A DNA stretch of 40,047 nucleotides, taken from assembly GCA_019307745.1 (NCBI GenBank), contig JAFDJA010000004.1:1-40047 (forward strand). The letters are read 5' to 3'. The translations under genes and the position numbers were made by a program. This DNA is from Deltaproteobacteria bacterium (GTDB taxonomy: Bacteria; Desulfobacterota; DSM-4660; Desulfatiglandales; HGW-15). Under the pieces are notes generated by a model. The model was not told the origin of the DNA. It was given only the letters and a program-made list of their open reading frames with translations, and searched no databases. This document shows positions 19,101 through 28,355 of the stretch, in pieces (position 1 is the first letter of the stretch; each line of letters starts with the position of its first letter).

Positions 19101-19229
19101 ATTGCAGGCAGATTCTTCATCATGGTATAGCACTTCTGTCGGTATCTCTAAAAGATCATAAGCATGAGCTGAACACAGGGTTATCGCGAAAAAACAACTC
19201 ATCATAATGATCGCCAAAATCACTCTCAT
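16104..19229 (-). CDS. Secreted tandem arylsulfotransferase-like (ASST-type beta-propeller) protein with a C-terminal EF-hand/dockerin-like tail
   Basis: Signal peptide. Two homologous halves: NGYTLFG.../EGYTLFG..., NANRLV-type lines, DWLHCNGMDYNPKTGYIITNSVQGESYVIDHDG / NWLDCNSIDYNAAKDQIVINSSLGEFYVIDHN, GGSHDVHFI / GATHNVTWI. Tail LTKVVIALQVTAGMNPSYVTGVLDINEDSRVGLEEAVYYLRSAAGL. Confidence 0.78.
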   Translation of the reverse strand: MRVILAIIMMSCFFAITLCSAHAYDLLEIPTEVLYHDEESACNGYTLFGMKKGYLIDMQGRVVNVWSKTGANPRLLDYIDPADGSSHVGNVLDSSKADPSNSEGLVEYNWSDVEVWRFEASGFDSNTGYDWDDYYLHHDWDRIYNKALGEYTTLFIANKVVDCSIAQANGCDSCTETDKGPATMDVICEIDSGGNIIWEWWFWDHLVQDTDSEALIIPYGTISDFPEKLNINIPGRNLKYDWLHCNGMDYNPKTGYIITNSVQGESYVIDHDGTFIAGDPLGSIAAASGVSGDFLYRMGDPARYESGDAPSVETDWTMSSPGHKQFGGSHDVHFIYSDLFGHSASAVTNGNAYTGPVSGLDNNLMIFNNSQYMFERTNQSSAIVFNPFLDSSRTDTGDFVWPHLAGYDLSDTAAGIDKMARNISRQQVWSYTPETHFNMLSQIGSGCQILPNGNALICNMTEGHIVEVTSDGRVVWEYIIPLTEDNSTSGVTVIGDNIAMFNSAFRAYRYPTDHPALENMDLTPGSTITGKSPSPYEGSDDYESLQRATGGKYWDSERSYEGYTLFGSGNTSYLVDMDGDTVNTWPAGGNPRALDYTGHAGNILVADTDDISEFDAIHEMDWSGNTVWIYTAPSDYKLHNDFTRIYNSSLGDYTTLILANRLVSQEEADAAGYSGDSLSGDESMDVIIEVDSSGNIIWEWRFIDHASNTQSDAGKIYINMPGRPLAANWLDCNSIDYNAAKDQIVINSSLGEFYVIDHNTTTAEASDLDGDFLYRFGDPARYGAGDSPSVETDWTKSTPGHKQIGATHNVTWIPDDSREGAGNFLVFNNGQYLFEYTPQNYIFEVNGYLQSNGSPAGSYVDPPDADYSSWPQGGDEHDRHKQTKDLSNQVEWMYYADGNLNFFSVMGGSAQRLLNGNTLICSSDMGHIFEITYIAESDQTDTSVRRDYPDVVWEYISPYTDKGRKDYVGDNLNLPNAVYRAYRYPKALFPEAMDDLTKVVIALQVTAGMNPSYVTGVLDINEDSRVGLEEAVYYLRSAAGL

Positions 19230-19262
19230 AGCAAATCCTCCGTCTGTTAACTTAACTTATTC

Positions 19263-21485
19263 TCAGTCCAGCCCTGCGGCGCTTTTCATATAGTATATCC
19301 CTTCTTCAAGACCTGCCTTGTTGTCTCCACTGATATCCGGCACAGATCCGCCACCCGCAGGGTCCATTGCGGCAACTACCTGAAGAGAGATAATCGCCCT
19401 TATCAGGTTGTCTTCAGCGTCAATGAAGTTCACAAATCCGCCGCTTACCAGCATCTGTTGGGTATACACCACTGTTTGGGCCGTAATAAACAGGGTCTTT
19501 CCGTCTATTCCGCCAAAACAGAGATTGGTTGGTCGCTCTCCGCCTGTAATGGCAATGGAATCCAGATAGGTACCGTCCGAGGCATAAATATCAACATCAT
19601 CAGGTGTTGTTATATAGACATTCCCATTCTCATCAATGGTCATTCCATCACAGGCCGTGCCGCTGACAAAGGATATCTTGTTCGACAGGGTTCCATTACT
19701 TTCAATATCATATACAAAGATCTCGCTGCCGCCGTGGTCCGCCACATATATCCTTGTACCGTCCGGGTCACCCACAATTCCGTTGGGCCTCGTCATGTCC
19801 GTGATAACCGGGACGGCACTGTCTGAGCCAGGGGCCAGATAAAATACATATTGGCCGGGCTGAGTCTGTGTTCCGCCAAGATTGCTAAAAAAGGGATCGG
19901 AAAAATATATTCCACCTCCAGGAGTTATCCATAGATCATTGGTCTGATTAAATCTTGAGCTGTCATACTCACTGACAATGATGGATACATTCCCGGGGCT
20001 GTTCACATCAATTGAGATAATCCGGCCATTTGTTACATCACAGGCTATGAGATAACCATAGGCATCAATAAACAGACCGTTTGTCTTGTCTGAACCAAGG
20101 TCTTTTAATATTGAAACAGTTTTGCCAGCGGCATCCCATTTATGGATTTTGCTCTCTGTGATATCGGAAAAATAGATATCACCTTGAGAATCAACTGCCG
20201 GGCCTTCGGAAAAGCTGTAACCGCTTGCCACCTGCTCCAGTTCAGAACCAATATCCACCGGGCTCGCGGAATTCAAGACTACCCTTAATCCGATATGATA
20301 CCATTCATGCACAGGGTCATTGGGGCCTCGATAATAGGAGGGATTACGGTTTGCCACCCGTGCATGTCCCCAGTAATTTGAGCCGTTGTACCAGTTTCCG
20401 CTGCGCAGACCGTGATAATAGTTGCTGTCAGGCATTTCGTTGGCAACACCTATGAGCGCATTAGGGTTATCGCATGGGCCACACTGATATATTGACTTGC
20501 TGTAATAATCATTTACCCATTCCCAGACATTGCCGGACATATCATGCAGGCCATAGCTGTTTGAGCCATCCGCTGTGGGGTAGGAGCTCTGACTTCCGGG
20601 CCACCCATAATCCGATTTCTGATGAGTAGAACCATCATAAAAACCCACAGGGGTGGTCTCGGGATAATTACCCTCATAAGGATCACCGGACTCCTGCCAG
20701 TTTGCTCTTGAATCTCCCTCAAACTCATATGCCCCCATCTCTACCGTAGTACCCGTGGGATCCCACTTCAACCCGTCATCGCCCCATGGGAAGGTGTAAG
20801 AATAATCCCCTCCCCGTCCGGCATATTCCCATTCCGCCTCAGTAGGCAGGCGGTAACCATTTTTAGAGAAATCACATATTCCGGTGGAAAGATTATAGCA
20901 TTCCTCAAGTCCTCTTTCCGTACTCAGCCAGTTGCAGTAGGCTACGGCACCTATCCACTGAACATTGGTAACAGGATGGTCATCCCTGTTATCAAGGACA
21001 CTGAAATCGGAACCATTAAATGATATTCTGTTATTTGAGCTGTATCCGCCAGGATAGGCAACAACCCCCTTGGAATTGAGATCGTTATCGTCATAAAGCT
21101 GGGAGCTGGATGTCTCAAAAAGGGGATCATCAGTTGATCCGGTATCATCATATCCGACACCGAAATCCACACGGATCAGGTCGTCAAACAACGCGGCATT
21201 CAAATACTCGCAATACTCCGCATTGGTTACCTCATATCTTCCAATGGCAAACGAATCAACCGTGACCGTATGCAGAGGTTCGTCCGTGGTATGCTCCTTG
21301 CCTCCCAGGGTGTTGTGATCACCGAACCTTTCGCCGGTATGATCCCCCATTACAAATGTCCCGCCTGTTATGGATACAACTTCAGGGACATTTGATACGG
21401 CGGCCGGAGCATCTTGGATGTATAAGGTACAGGTGACAAGGCAGGAAAAAACAGAAACAGTAATAAAAGTCACAATTTTTTGCAT
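19263..21485 (-). CDS. Secreted FGE-sulfatase/SUMF1-like domain fused to an SMP-30/gluconolactonase-like propeller, with the same C-terminal tail
   Basis: Signal peptide; ITGGTFVMGDHTGE, YRLPTEAEWEYAGRGG, YGLHDMSGNVWEWVNDYY; then FSEGPAVDSQGDIYFSDI...NGIVGDPDGTRIYVADHGG. Tail LIRAIISLQVVAAMDPAGGGSVPDISGDNKAGLEEGIYYMKSAAGLD. Confidence 0.82.
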   Translation of the reverse strand: MQKIVTFITVSVFSCLVTCTLYIQDAPAAVSNVPEVVSITGGTFVMGDHTGERFGDHNTLGGKEHTTDEPLHTVTVDSFAIGRYEVTNAEYCEYLNAALFDDLIRVDFGVGYDDTGSTDDPLFETSSSQLYDDNDLNSKGVVAYPGGYSSNNRISFNGSDFSVLDNRDDHPVTNVQWIGAVAYCNWLSTERGLEECYNLSTGICDFSKNGYRLPTEAEWEYAGRGGDYSYTFPWGDDGLKWDPTGTTVEMGAYEFEGDSRANWQESGDPYEGNYPETTPVGFYDGSTHQKSDYGWPGSQSSYPTADGSNSYGLHDMSGNVWEWVNDYYSKSIYQCGPCDNPNALIGVANEMPDSNYYHGLRSGNWYNGSNYWGHARVANRNPSYYRGPNDPVHEWYHIGLRVVLNSASPVDIGSELEQVASGYSFSEGPAVDSQGDIYFSDITESKIHKWDAAGKTVSILKDLGSDKTNGLFIDAYGYLIACDVTNGRIISIDVNSPGNVSIIVSEYDSSRFNQTNDLWITPGGGIYFSDPFFSNLGGTQTQPGQYVFYLAPGSDSAVPVITDMTRPNGIVGDPDGTRIYVADHGGSEIFVYDIESNGTLSNKISFVSGTACDGMTIDENGNVYITTPDDVDIYASDGTYLDSIAITGGERPTNLCFGGIDGKTLFITAQTVVYTQQMLVSGGFVNFIDAEDNLIRAIISLQVVAAMDPAGGGSVPDISGDNKAGLEEGIYYMKSAAGLD

Positions 21486-22027
21486 AATTCACCCTTTTTT
21501 TTTGATTTGACTGCACTCCTCATCTAATACAGACAAGGAAGAACAAAAATAATTGAATGTTTAAATTAGCTTTTTTCCAGGAAAGACTAGCAATTTACCC
21601 CTATCCCCGTTGACATTAAGACAATATTACGGTTTTCAAATTAAAAGTTTAATAATTTAGATTTTATGTGTCCAATGAAAACACCATATATTATGGCATC
21701 AAAACAATCAGGTAATTGTATTTGGTTACACCACCTCTTCACTGCAGAACCCATGCCATAAAGAATGAAGGCATTTAACCCTTTGAAATTCAATAAAATT
21801 CAAAAACAAAGGGCAGATTTTTTTTATGTTGTCACTCTAAATTTGGCAAGATATGTCGAAAGCAGGACATCTGATCCGACATAATTGTTGATGGCAAAAC
21901 GCCATAACACATTGATAAAACAAATAATTACGAAATGGTAATGTTAAAAGTCACAGCTCATTACAGCAAATGCTTTAACCGATACTGATTACAACAGCAC
22001 AGACAAATACCTTATTTTTCCTAAACA

Positions 22028-22064
22028 AAAGGCGGCAAGGGATTTAAAATCCCTTGCCGCCTTT
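22028..22064 (-). terminator. Strong near-perfect hairpin downstream of the djlA-like gene
   Basis: AAAGGCGGCAAGGGATTT / AAATCCCTTGCCGCCTTT, a near-perfect palindrome immediately 3' of the minus-strand gene ending at 22110. Confidence 0.75.
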
Positions 22065-22109
22065 CAATAAACTGCAATCTTTAAAACGAACCGCATGAAG
22101 AAAATAATA

Positions 22110-22856
22110 TCAGAAGTTCCGTTCCTTTCTTATACTCTCATATGCCTCCTGGATCTCCTGAAAACGTTGTGTTGCAAATTGGATAAACTCTTCTGGAAGA
22201 CCTTTGGCCATAATGGTATCAGGGTGAAACTCTTTGACCATATTTTTATAACTCGTTTTTATGTCCTGATCTGAACTTTCATGTGTGCAATTCAGGGTCT
22301 TATAATACTTATCATTATTCTTGAAATGAACAGACTTAATCGCTTCATACTGGGTGTCATTTAAACGAAATATGTTTTTGATCTTCTGAAGGACAGCGCC
22401 TTCTGAAGGGTGCAGCTTTCCATCAGCAGCAGCAAGCTTGAAAAGCACATCCATAAATGAGATCAGGATGGCAGGTCTTGAACGGTTCATCTGATAAAAC
22501 TGGAAGGCAAAATCATCAACAGAATATGCGGAATCCTTTGCCTCATTAAACACTCTCTTTGCAAACTGTTTCTCCTGCACCTGCATATTCATGTGATCAA
22601 TAAATTCCTCTACAACCGCGATCTCATCCTTTGAAACCACACCATCAGCCTTGGCAAGCTTACCCAAAAGAGAAAACACACTGACAAAGTATGCGGCCTG
22701 GGCCTGCTCAGTCTGCCCTATGGGAATTGCCCGCTGAGTAGATTCGGCGTTTTTATCAATCATATGGTGCCCAAGCGCTGCACCGGCTATTGCCCCCAGG
22801 GGCCCGCCAAAAAGCAATCCCATACCTCCAAATGCCAACTTACCAAACCAACCCAT
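22110..22856 (-). CDS. djlA: DjlA-like co-chaperone (TerB-like region plus C-terminal J domain)
   Basis: N-terminal Gly-rich/hydrophobic segment, KLAKADGVVSKDEIAVVEEF and FKLAAADGKLHPSEGAVL TerB-like repeats, C-terminal YYKTLNCTHESSDQDIKTSYKNMVKEFHPDTI (HPD). Confidence 0.85.
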   Translation of the reverse strand: MGWFGKLAFGGMGLLFGGPLGAIAGAALGHHMIDKNAESTQRAIPIGQTEQAQAAYFVSVFSLLGKLAKADGVVSKDEIAVVEEFIDHMNMQVQEKQFAKRVFNEAKDSAYSVDDFAFQFYQMNRSRPAILISFMDVLFKLAAADGKLHPSEGAVLQKIKNIFRLNDTQYEAIKSVHFKNNDKYYKTLNCTHESSDQDIKTSYKNMVKEFHPDTIMAKGLPEEFIQFATQRFQEIQEAYESIRKERNF

Positions 22857-22939
22857 TTTATTTCTCCATCCAGACTGACAGCTTTTTGAAATTCAAATTA
22901 CATAATAAAGGTGAAATAGGGATATTCTCCGGACCCATT

Positions 22940-24814
22940 CTATACTGCCTTTTCCATAATCCTGTTCAGTCTCTTCACGAACTCGGCCGGCTTCTTGAGT
23001 TGGGCGCCTTCAACGAGCATCGCCTGCTCAAACAGGAGATGACTGACATCATCCACAAGATCATTATCCTGACTATCAATAAGCCTTTTTACTATATCAT
23101 GGTCAGGATTTATCTCAAGTATAGGAACAAAATCAGGCACATTATCCTGTCCCATGGCCTTGAGCATATGCTGCATCTGCATTGTGGGATCATTCTCATC
23201 CGCAACAATACATGAAGGGCTGTCGCTCAGGCGGCTGGACGCGATAACATCCTTTACACTTTCGCCAAGGCTCTTTTTGATCTTCTTGAGAAGAGGCTTT
23301 ACCTCTTTCTTCTTCTTTTCATCATCCTGATCCTCAAGGTCCTCTGATGATCCGCTCCTGTTGACTGCCTTTAGTTCAATATCCTTGTAACGGTTTATTG
23401 AAGGCACTACAATCTCATCTATGTCATCGTCCATGATAAGGACCTCAATATCCTTCTTTTTATAGGCTTCAAGCAGGGGAGAATTTCGAAGTGTGTCTTC
23501 ATTACCACCTGTAATATAGTAGATTGCCTTCTGGTCCGGTTTCATCCTGTCCTTGTAGTCGGAAAGACCCGTAAATCCTTCCGCTCCTGTTGACTTAAAA
23601 CGGACAAGCTCAAGAAGAACTTCACGGTTTGCATAATCAGAATAGAGACCTTCTTTAAGGGGACGGTTGTACTGCTCAACAAAATCGCTATAAAGCTTTT
23701 TGTCTTTTTCTGACATCTCCTTGAATTCACCCAGAAGCTTCTTCACAGAGGCAGATATGATATTCGAAATCACCCTGTTCTTCTGAAGGATCTCCCTGCT
23801 GACATTAAGCGGCAGATCTTCTGAATCGATTATCCCCCTTACAAACCTTAAATAGGAAGGAAGGAGTTCTTTGGAGTCATCCATAATAAAGACACGTTTG
23901 ACATAAAGCTTAACACCTGGCCTGTAATCAGCATTAAACATGTCAAAAGGAGCCTTTTTAGGAACAAAAAAGAGGGTAGTATACTCTTGGGTCCCCTCGG
24001 CCTTTGTATGAACATGATACATTGGGTCTTCGTTATCATGAGAGAGCGTCTTGTAGAACTCTTTATAGTCCTCATCCTTGAGCTTAAATTTGGAGCGTGT
24101 CCAGATCGCAGAAGCCGCATTGACCTGATCTACCTTTTTTTCCTTTTTCTCTTTCCGCTCCTTACCCTCTCCTTCATAAGTAGTATCTTCATAGTGGAGA
24201 AATATTGGAAACGGGATATGATCTGAATATTTTTTTATGATAGTTTCAATCTGCCACCTATTTGCGAACTCCTTACCCTCACTGTTCAGGTGGGCAATTA
24301 CCGTTGTCCCGCACCCTTCCCTTTCCGCCTCAGAAATTGTATAACCGTTCTTGCCATCACTTACCCACTTCCAGGCCTGCTCCTCACCTGCTTTTTTGGA
24401 AATGACTTCTACAGAGTCGGCTACCATAAAAGCGGAATAAAACCCCACACCAAATTGACCTATCAAGTTCATATCGCTTTTAGAATCACCTGTAAGCTGG
24501 CTAAAAAAGTTTTTTGTGCCTGATCTGGCGATCGTGCCAAGTTGTGAATTCAAGTCCTCCTTGTTCATACCGATACCTGAATCAGAAACAATCAGAGTTG
24601 CCTCTCCCTCTCCATCAAATGATACATCAACCCTTGGAACAAACTTCTGTTTTTTAAAATTTTCATCACTTAATGTGAGATACTTGAGTTTATCAAGGGC
24701 GTCTGAGGAGTTTGAGATGAGTTCTCTTAAGAATATCTCCTTGTTTGAATAAAGAGAATGGACTATAAGATGAAGTAGTTGATTTACCTCGGTTTTGAAT
24801 TTATGTTTTGACAT
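22940..24814 (-). CDS. htpG: Molecular chaperone HtpG (Hsp90)
   Basis: KFKTEVNQLLHLIVHSLYSNKEIFLRELISNSSDALDKL, DSGIGMNKEDL, IGQFGVGFYSAFMVAD, IDSEDLPLNVSREILQ. Confidence 0.98.
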   Translation of the reverse strand: MSKHKFKTEVNQLLHLIVHSLYSNKEIFLRELISNSSDALDKLKYLTLSDENFKKQKFVPRVDVSFDGEGEATLIVSDSGIGMNKEDLNSQLGTIARSGTKNFFSQLTGDSKSDMNLIGQFGVGFYSAFMVADSVEVISKKAGEEQAWKWVSDGKNGYTISEAEREGCGTTVIAHLNSEGKEFANRWQIETIIKKYSDHIPFPIFLHYEDTTYEGEGKERKEKKEKKVDQVNAASAIWTRSKFKLKDEDYKEFYKTLSHDNEDPMYHVHTKAEGTQEYTTLFFVPKKAPFDMFNADYRPGVKLYVKRVFIMDDSKELLPSYLRFVRGIIDSEDLPLNVSREILQKNRVISNIISASVKKLLGEFKEMSEKDKKLYSDFVEQYNRPLKEGLYSDYANREVLLELVRFKSTGAEGFTGLSDYKDRMKPDQKAIYYITGGNEDTLRNSPLLEAYKKKDIEVLIMDDDIDEIVVPSINRYKDIELKAVNRSGSSEDLEDQDDEKKKKEVKPLLKKIKKSLGESVKDVIASSRLSDSPSCIVADENDPTMQMQHMLKAMGQDNVPDFVPILEINPDHDIVKRLIDSQDNDLVDDVSHLLFEQAMLVEGAQLKKPAEFVKRLNRIMEKAV

Positions 24815-25043
24815 ATTGTCTCCTTAATACTTTGTTTTCAGATTAACGGACCTGCTTTTCGCATAAAAAGATAAATCATCATAGGCCTGTTTTCAACCGG
24901 AAGGACAAAAAAAATAAAAATTTAGAACTTTGAGAAAAATACACGTTAAGGGATCATGGGGATTCCTGGTTTTTCTTTTATGTCAAAGATTCAAGACAGA
25001 ACATCGAATATCATTCAAATACAGACAAAAAAACAGCCGGAAC

Positions 25044-28000
25044 ATGAGACCCAGGACCATAAAAAACAATAATAAGGGAAAAAGGCAGAAAAAACATGCC
25101 AGCCTCTTCAGGATAATAAAAATAACCCTCTGTTTCTCCGGTGCAGCTTTCCTGTTTATAACCGCCTTTATCGCTACTGTCTATTTCCATATATTAGAGG
25201 ACACAGCCAATCGAATCCAAAAAGGTGCTATAAGGGATGTTATCCTCTCAGAAAGCCCCGTATTCTATGATGACGGAGTCACACCTGTGGGTGTATTTTT
25301 TGATCAGATTCACAGCCAATTTATAGAATATAAGGATATTCCTTCGATCTATGTTAAGGCGATTGTAGCGTCAGAGGACGGGAACTTCTTTGATCACCCT
25401 GGTTTTGATATCCAGTCTATTGCAAGGGCATTTTTTGCCAATTTGAAGGCAGGCCGTGTGGTACAGGGCGGGAGCACCATTACCCAGCAGACCGCAAAGA
25501 ATGTGTTTAAGCGGGAAAAAAGAAACTACACTGCCAAGATCAAAGAACTGGCCCAGGCGCTTCTCCTTGAAAGACGATACACCAAGGAGGAAATTCTTGA
25601 GATGTATGTGAACCAGTTTTTTGTCACCGGTTTTGGAAAAGGGCTGAAGATAGCATCAGAATATTTCTTTGATAAAAATGCCGAAGATCTTGACCTTGTT
25701 GAATCTGCTTTTCTTGCAGGAATGGTAAAGGGGCCCTATCTGTATAATCCATTCACCCTGAAGTCGGAAACAGAGAGGATTAATGCCATCAGGCTCTCTA
25801 ATATCAGAAAAAACTATGTACTTAAAAACATGATGAATCTGAACTTCATCACTGAAGAGGAGTATCTTGAAGCAGTTGAAAAGGAGATCCCTTTTAAAGA
25901 AGGAAAAATCACCTACAGGTTGAATGTGATCATGGACCATGTCAGGGAGCAGCTTGAATCAGAATATTTCAGAAACATCCTTCGTGAACAGGGGGTTGAA
26001 AATATTGCCACTTCCGGAATAAAGATCCACACATCCGTCAATCATGAAATTCAGCAGGGGGCCCTTGACAGCATCAGAACCCAGCTGCCGATCCTGGATG
26101 TAAAACTCACCGGTTATGACACTGGAATATACCAGGAAAGATATGTCCGTAGCATTGGCACCCTGCATACAGAGCCGACAAGTGGTCTTCCATTTTTCGG
26201 CCGTATAACAGAAATAGATCCTGACTCGAACAGACCTTCCCTCAGGGTCACATGGGACGATGGAGAGGGAGTCATCGATTATGAAGGAATAAAACCAATC
26301 GCAGAGGCCTGGCTCAAAGGGAATCTGGGTAGCTGGGCCAGCCTTGATAAACGACATGCCTCGGATTTCTTTAAAAACTTCAGTGTTGGTGATCTTGTTC
26401 CAATCCGCCAAATAACAGAGGCGGAAAAAACCAAACTCATATTGTCCGCGATCCCCGAGCTTGATGGCGGGATCATAGTAATCAGAGATGGTATGGTCAA
26501 GGCCATGGTTGGCGGTTTTTTTGACAGATATTTTAACCGGGCTGTTGATGCCAAAAGACAGCTGGGATCAATATTTAAACCAATCGTCTATACAGCAGCG
26601 CTTCAGCTGAAGTGGAACAACCTTGATTCACTGAATAACGCATATGATATGTTTGAATTTGAAAACACATTCTATTTCCCCAACCCGGACCACCAGCCCG
26701 GAAGCGAAAAAACATCCATGGTCTGGGCAGGTGCCAAATCTGAAAATCTTGCAACCGTCTGGCTCCTCTACCATCTCACAGATCACCTGAATATGAATGA
26801 GTTTCGTCAGGTAGTGGAACGACTCGGCCTGCATAGGCTCTCGGATGAATCATACAGCGACTATGTCGAAAGGATCAGGGATAGCCATGGGGTTGTTGTC
26901 AATCAAAATGCCATCATGGAGGCAGCGTTTGAGGAATCAAAAAAAGCAATAGAATCCGACCTTATTTTCAGCGGTCTTGATGATGTACTGGATAACCTTC
27001 ACCGTCTGCATTTCAATATCGACAGCCAGAGACTGGACCCATCCAATGAAAACCATATCCAGATCTCCAGGTTGAGCTTCCAGAGACTCAAGGCACTTGA
27101 TTTTGAGATGCAGAGGCGCTTTCAGAAGCTTTCACAATTTATTGAAACAAACCCTGAAAAGACCTATGCAGAGCCGAACAAGGAACTTTCAGATGCCCTC
27201 CAGCACTTCTATCTCATCAAGGACAGGGAAAATAATATCAGAATAATCTATTCCGAGACAGCGGGAAAGATAAAGCGTAATGGACTGCAGCCCCTTACAC
27301 CTGAACTATTGGAGGACCATAAGGATCAGATGTTTCAAAATGATATATGGATCGATGATCTGCTGACATCAAAGGTGGTCAAGACGATTCAGTCAAGCAT
27401 GAATAAGAGGTATAAGGAGCTGCTTGCCTATAACAGGTATGACCTGGAACTCCTTTTCAGGATAAGGGACTTTAAGACACTTGTTAATCTTTACTATGTC
27501 AGACAGCTTGCAAAAGAGATGGGGATCTCATCAACCCTTGATCCGGTACTCTCCTTTCCCCTTGGCGCAAGTGCAGTTTCCATACTTGATGCGGCCTCTG
27601 CTTATCATACTATAATGACCGGCAGAGATTATTCTGTGGCAGATTCTGCTCGGGATATGGTGCCAATTATCACCCGGATAGTTGACCGTGACAATGAAAT
27701 AATATGGGACTATAATCCCCGGCCCAGACAGGTTTTATCTAAAGAAATATCGGCACCTGTCACTGAAATTCTCAGAATGGCGATGGAAAACGGTACAGGC
27801 ATAAACGCAAGGGATGCGATCCATATGTCTATAAAGTTCAGCAACCAGGAACTGGATATTAGAATCCCATGTTTTGGAAAGACAGGTACAGCTAACCGGT
27901 ATACTAACTCCAGTTTTGTGGGTTTCATTCCTGAGCCGAATAAAAACACGGGAGAATTTGAGCTGAAAAACGGTTATGTTATTGCCAGTTATGTGGGATA

Positions 28001-28355
28001 TGATAATAACCGCCCTATGAAGGGAAAACATATAACCATATATGGTTCATCAGGAGCCCTGCCCCTATGGATCGAGACAGCCAATGCCATCACAAACAGC
28101 ACTACCTACACAAAGCTTGTACAGGCCGCTGATTTAATCTTTGACAGTGGAAATCATCCTGTACTTACTGATAATAAATTATCCCCTGTTAATGTCTCCC
28201 CCCTCACAGGTATCCCACTGGACAGGAGAGCTGAGGTCCCGGTTGACAGTCCACAGGTATATTCATACATTAACAAGGAAAAGACCGGACTGAAATTTCA
28301 GAGGACGTTTGATCCCATTGAAGGAACATATCATGACAAACAGATCAGCGATTAA
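25044..28355 (+). CDS. Class A penicillin-binding protein (transglycosylase/transpeptidase)
   Basis: Transglycosylase EDGNFFDHPGFD, GGSTITQQTAKN, KEILEMYVNQ; transpeptidase SIFKP (SxxK), SEN (SxN), GKTGTANRYTNSSFVGF (KTG). The track ORF starts at TTG 24930; ATG 25044 just before the basic/TM segment is more likely. Confidence 0.9.
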   Translation: MRPRTIKNNNKGKRQKKHASLFRIIKITLCFSGAAFLFITAFIATVYFHILEDTANRIQKGAIRDVILSESPVFYDDGVTPVGVFFDQIHSQFIEYKDIPSIYVKAIVASEDGNFFDHPGFDIQSIARAFFANLKAGRVVQGGSTITQQTAKNVFKREKRNYTAKIKELAQALLLERRYTKEEILEMYVNQFFVTGFGKGLKIASEYFFDKNAEDLDLVESAFLAGMVKGPYLYNPFTLKSETERINAIRLSNIRKNYVLKNMMNLNFITEEEYLEAVEKEIPFKEGKITYRLNVIMDHVREQLESEYFRNILREQGVENIATSGIKIHTSVNHEIQQGALDSIRTQLPILDVKLTGYDTGIYQERYVRSIGTLHTEPTSGLPFFGRITEIDPDSNRPSLRVTWDDGEGVIDYEGIKPIAEAWLKGNLGSWASLDKRHASDFFKNFSVGDLVPIRQITEAEKTKLILSAIPELDGGIIVIRDGMVKAMVGGFFDRYFNRAVDAKRQLGSIFKPIVYTAALQLKWNNLDSLNNAYDMFEFENTFYFPNPDHQPGSEKTSMVWAGAKSENLATVWLLYHLTDHLNMNEFRQVVERLGLHRLSDESYSDYVERIRDSHGVVVNQNAIMEAAFEESKKAIESDLIFSGLDDVLDNLHRLHFNIDSQRLDPSNENHIQISRLSFQRLKALDFEMQRRFQKLSQFIETNPEKTYAEPNKELSDALQHFYLIKDRENNIRIIYSETAGKIKRNGLQPLTPELLEDHKDQMFQNDIWIDDLLTSKVVKTIQSSMNKRYKELLAYNRYDLELLFRIRDFKTLVNLYYVRQLAKEMGISSTLDPVLSFPLGASAVSILDAASAYHTIMTGRDYSVADSARDMVPIITRIVDRDNEIIWDYNPRPRQVLSKEISAPVTEILRMAMENGTGINARDAIHMSIKFSNQELDIRIPCFGKTGTANRYTNSSFVGFIPEPNKNTGEFELKNGYVIASYVGYDNNRPMKGKHITIYGSSGALPLWIETANAITNSTTYTKLVQAADLIFDSGNHPVLTDNKLSPVNVSPLTGIPLDRRAEVPVDSPQVYSYINKEKTGLKFQRTFDPIEGTYHDKQISD

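Noticed and set aside
14900-21485. Possible diversity-generating retroelement (DUF1566 and FGE-like C-type-lectin-fold targets)
   Set aside because: No reverse transcriptase ORF and no TR/VR repeat pair seen in the window; domain type alone is insufficient.
19263-21485. Functional sulfatase-maturing enzyme (FGE) paired with a sulfatase
   Set aside because: No sulfatase nearby, and the expected catalytic Cys are absent from the C-terminal FGE segment.
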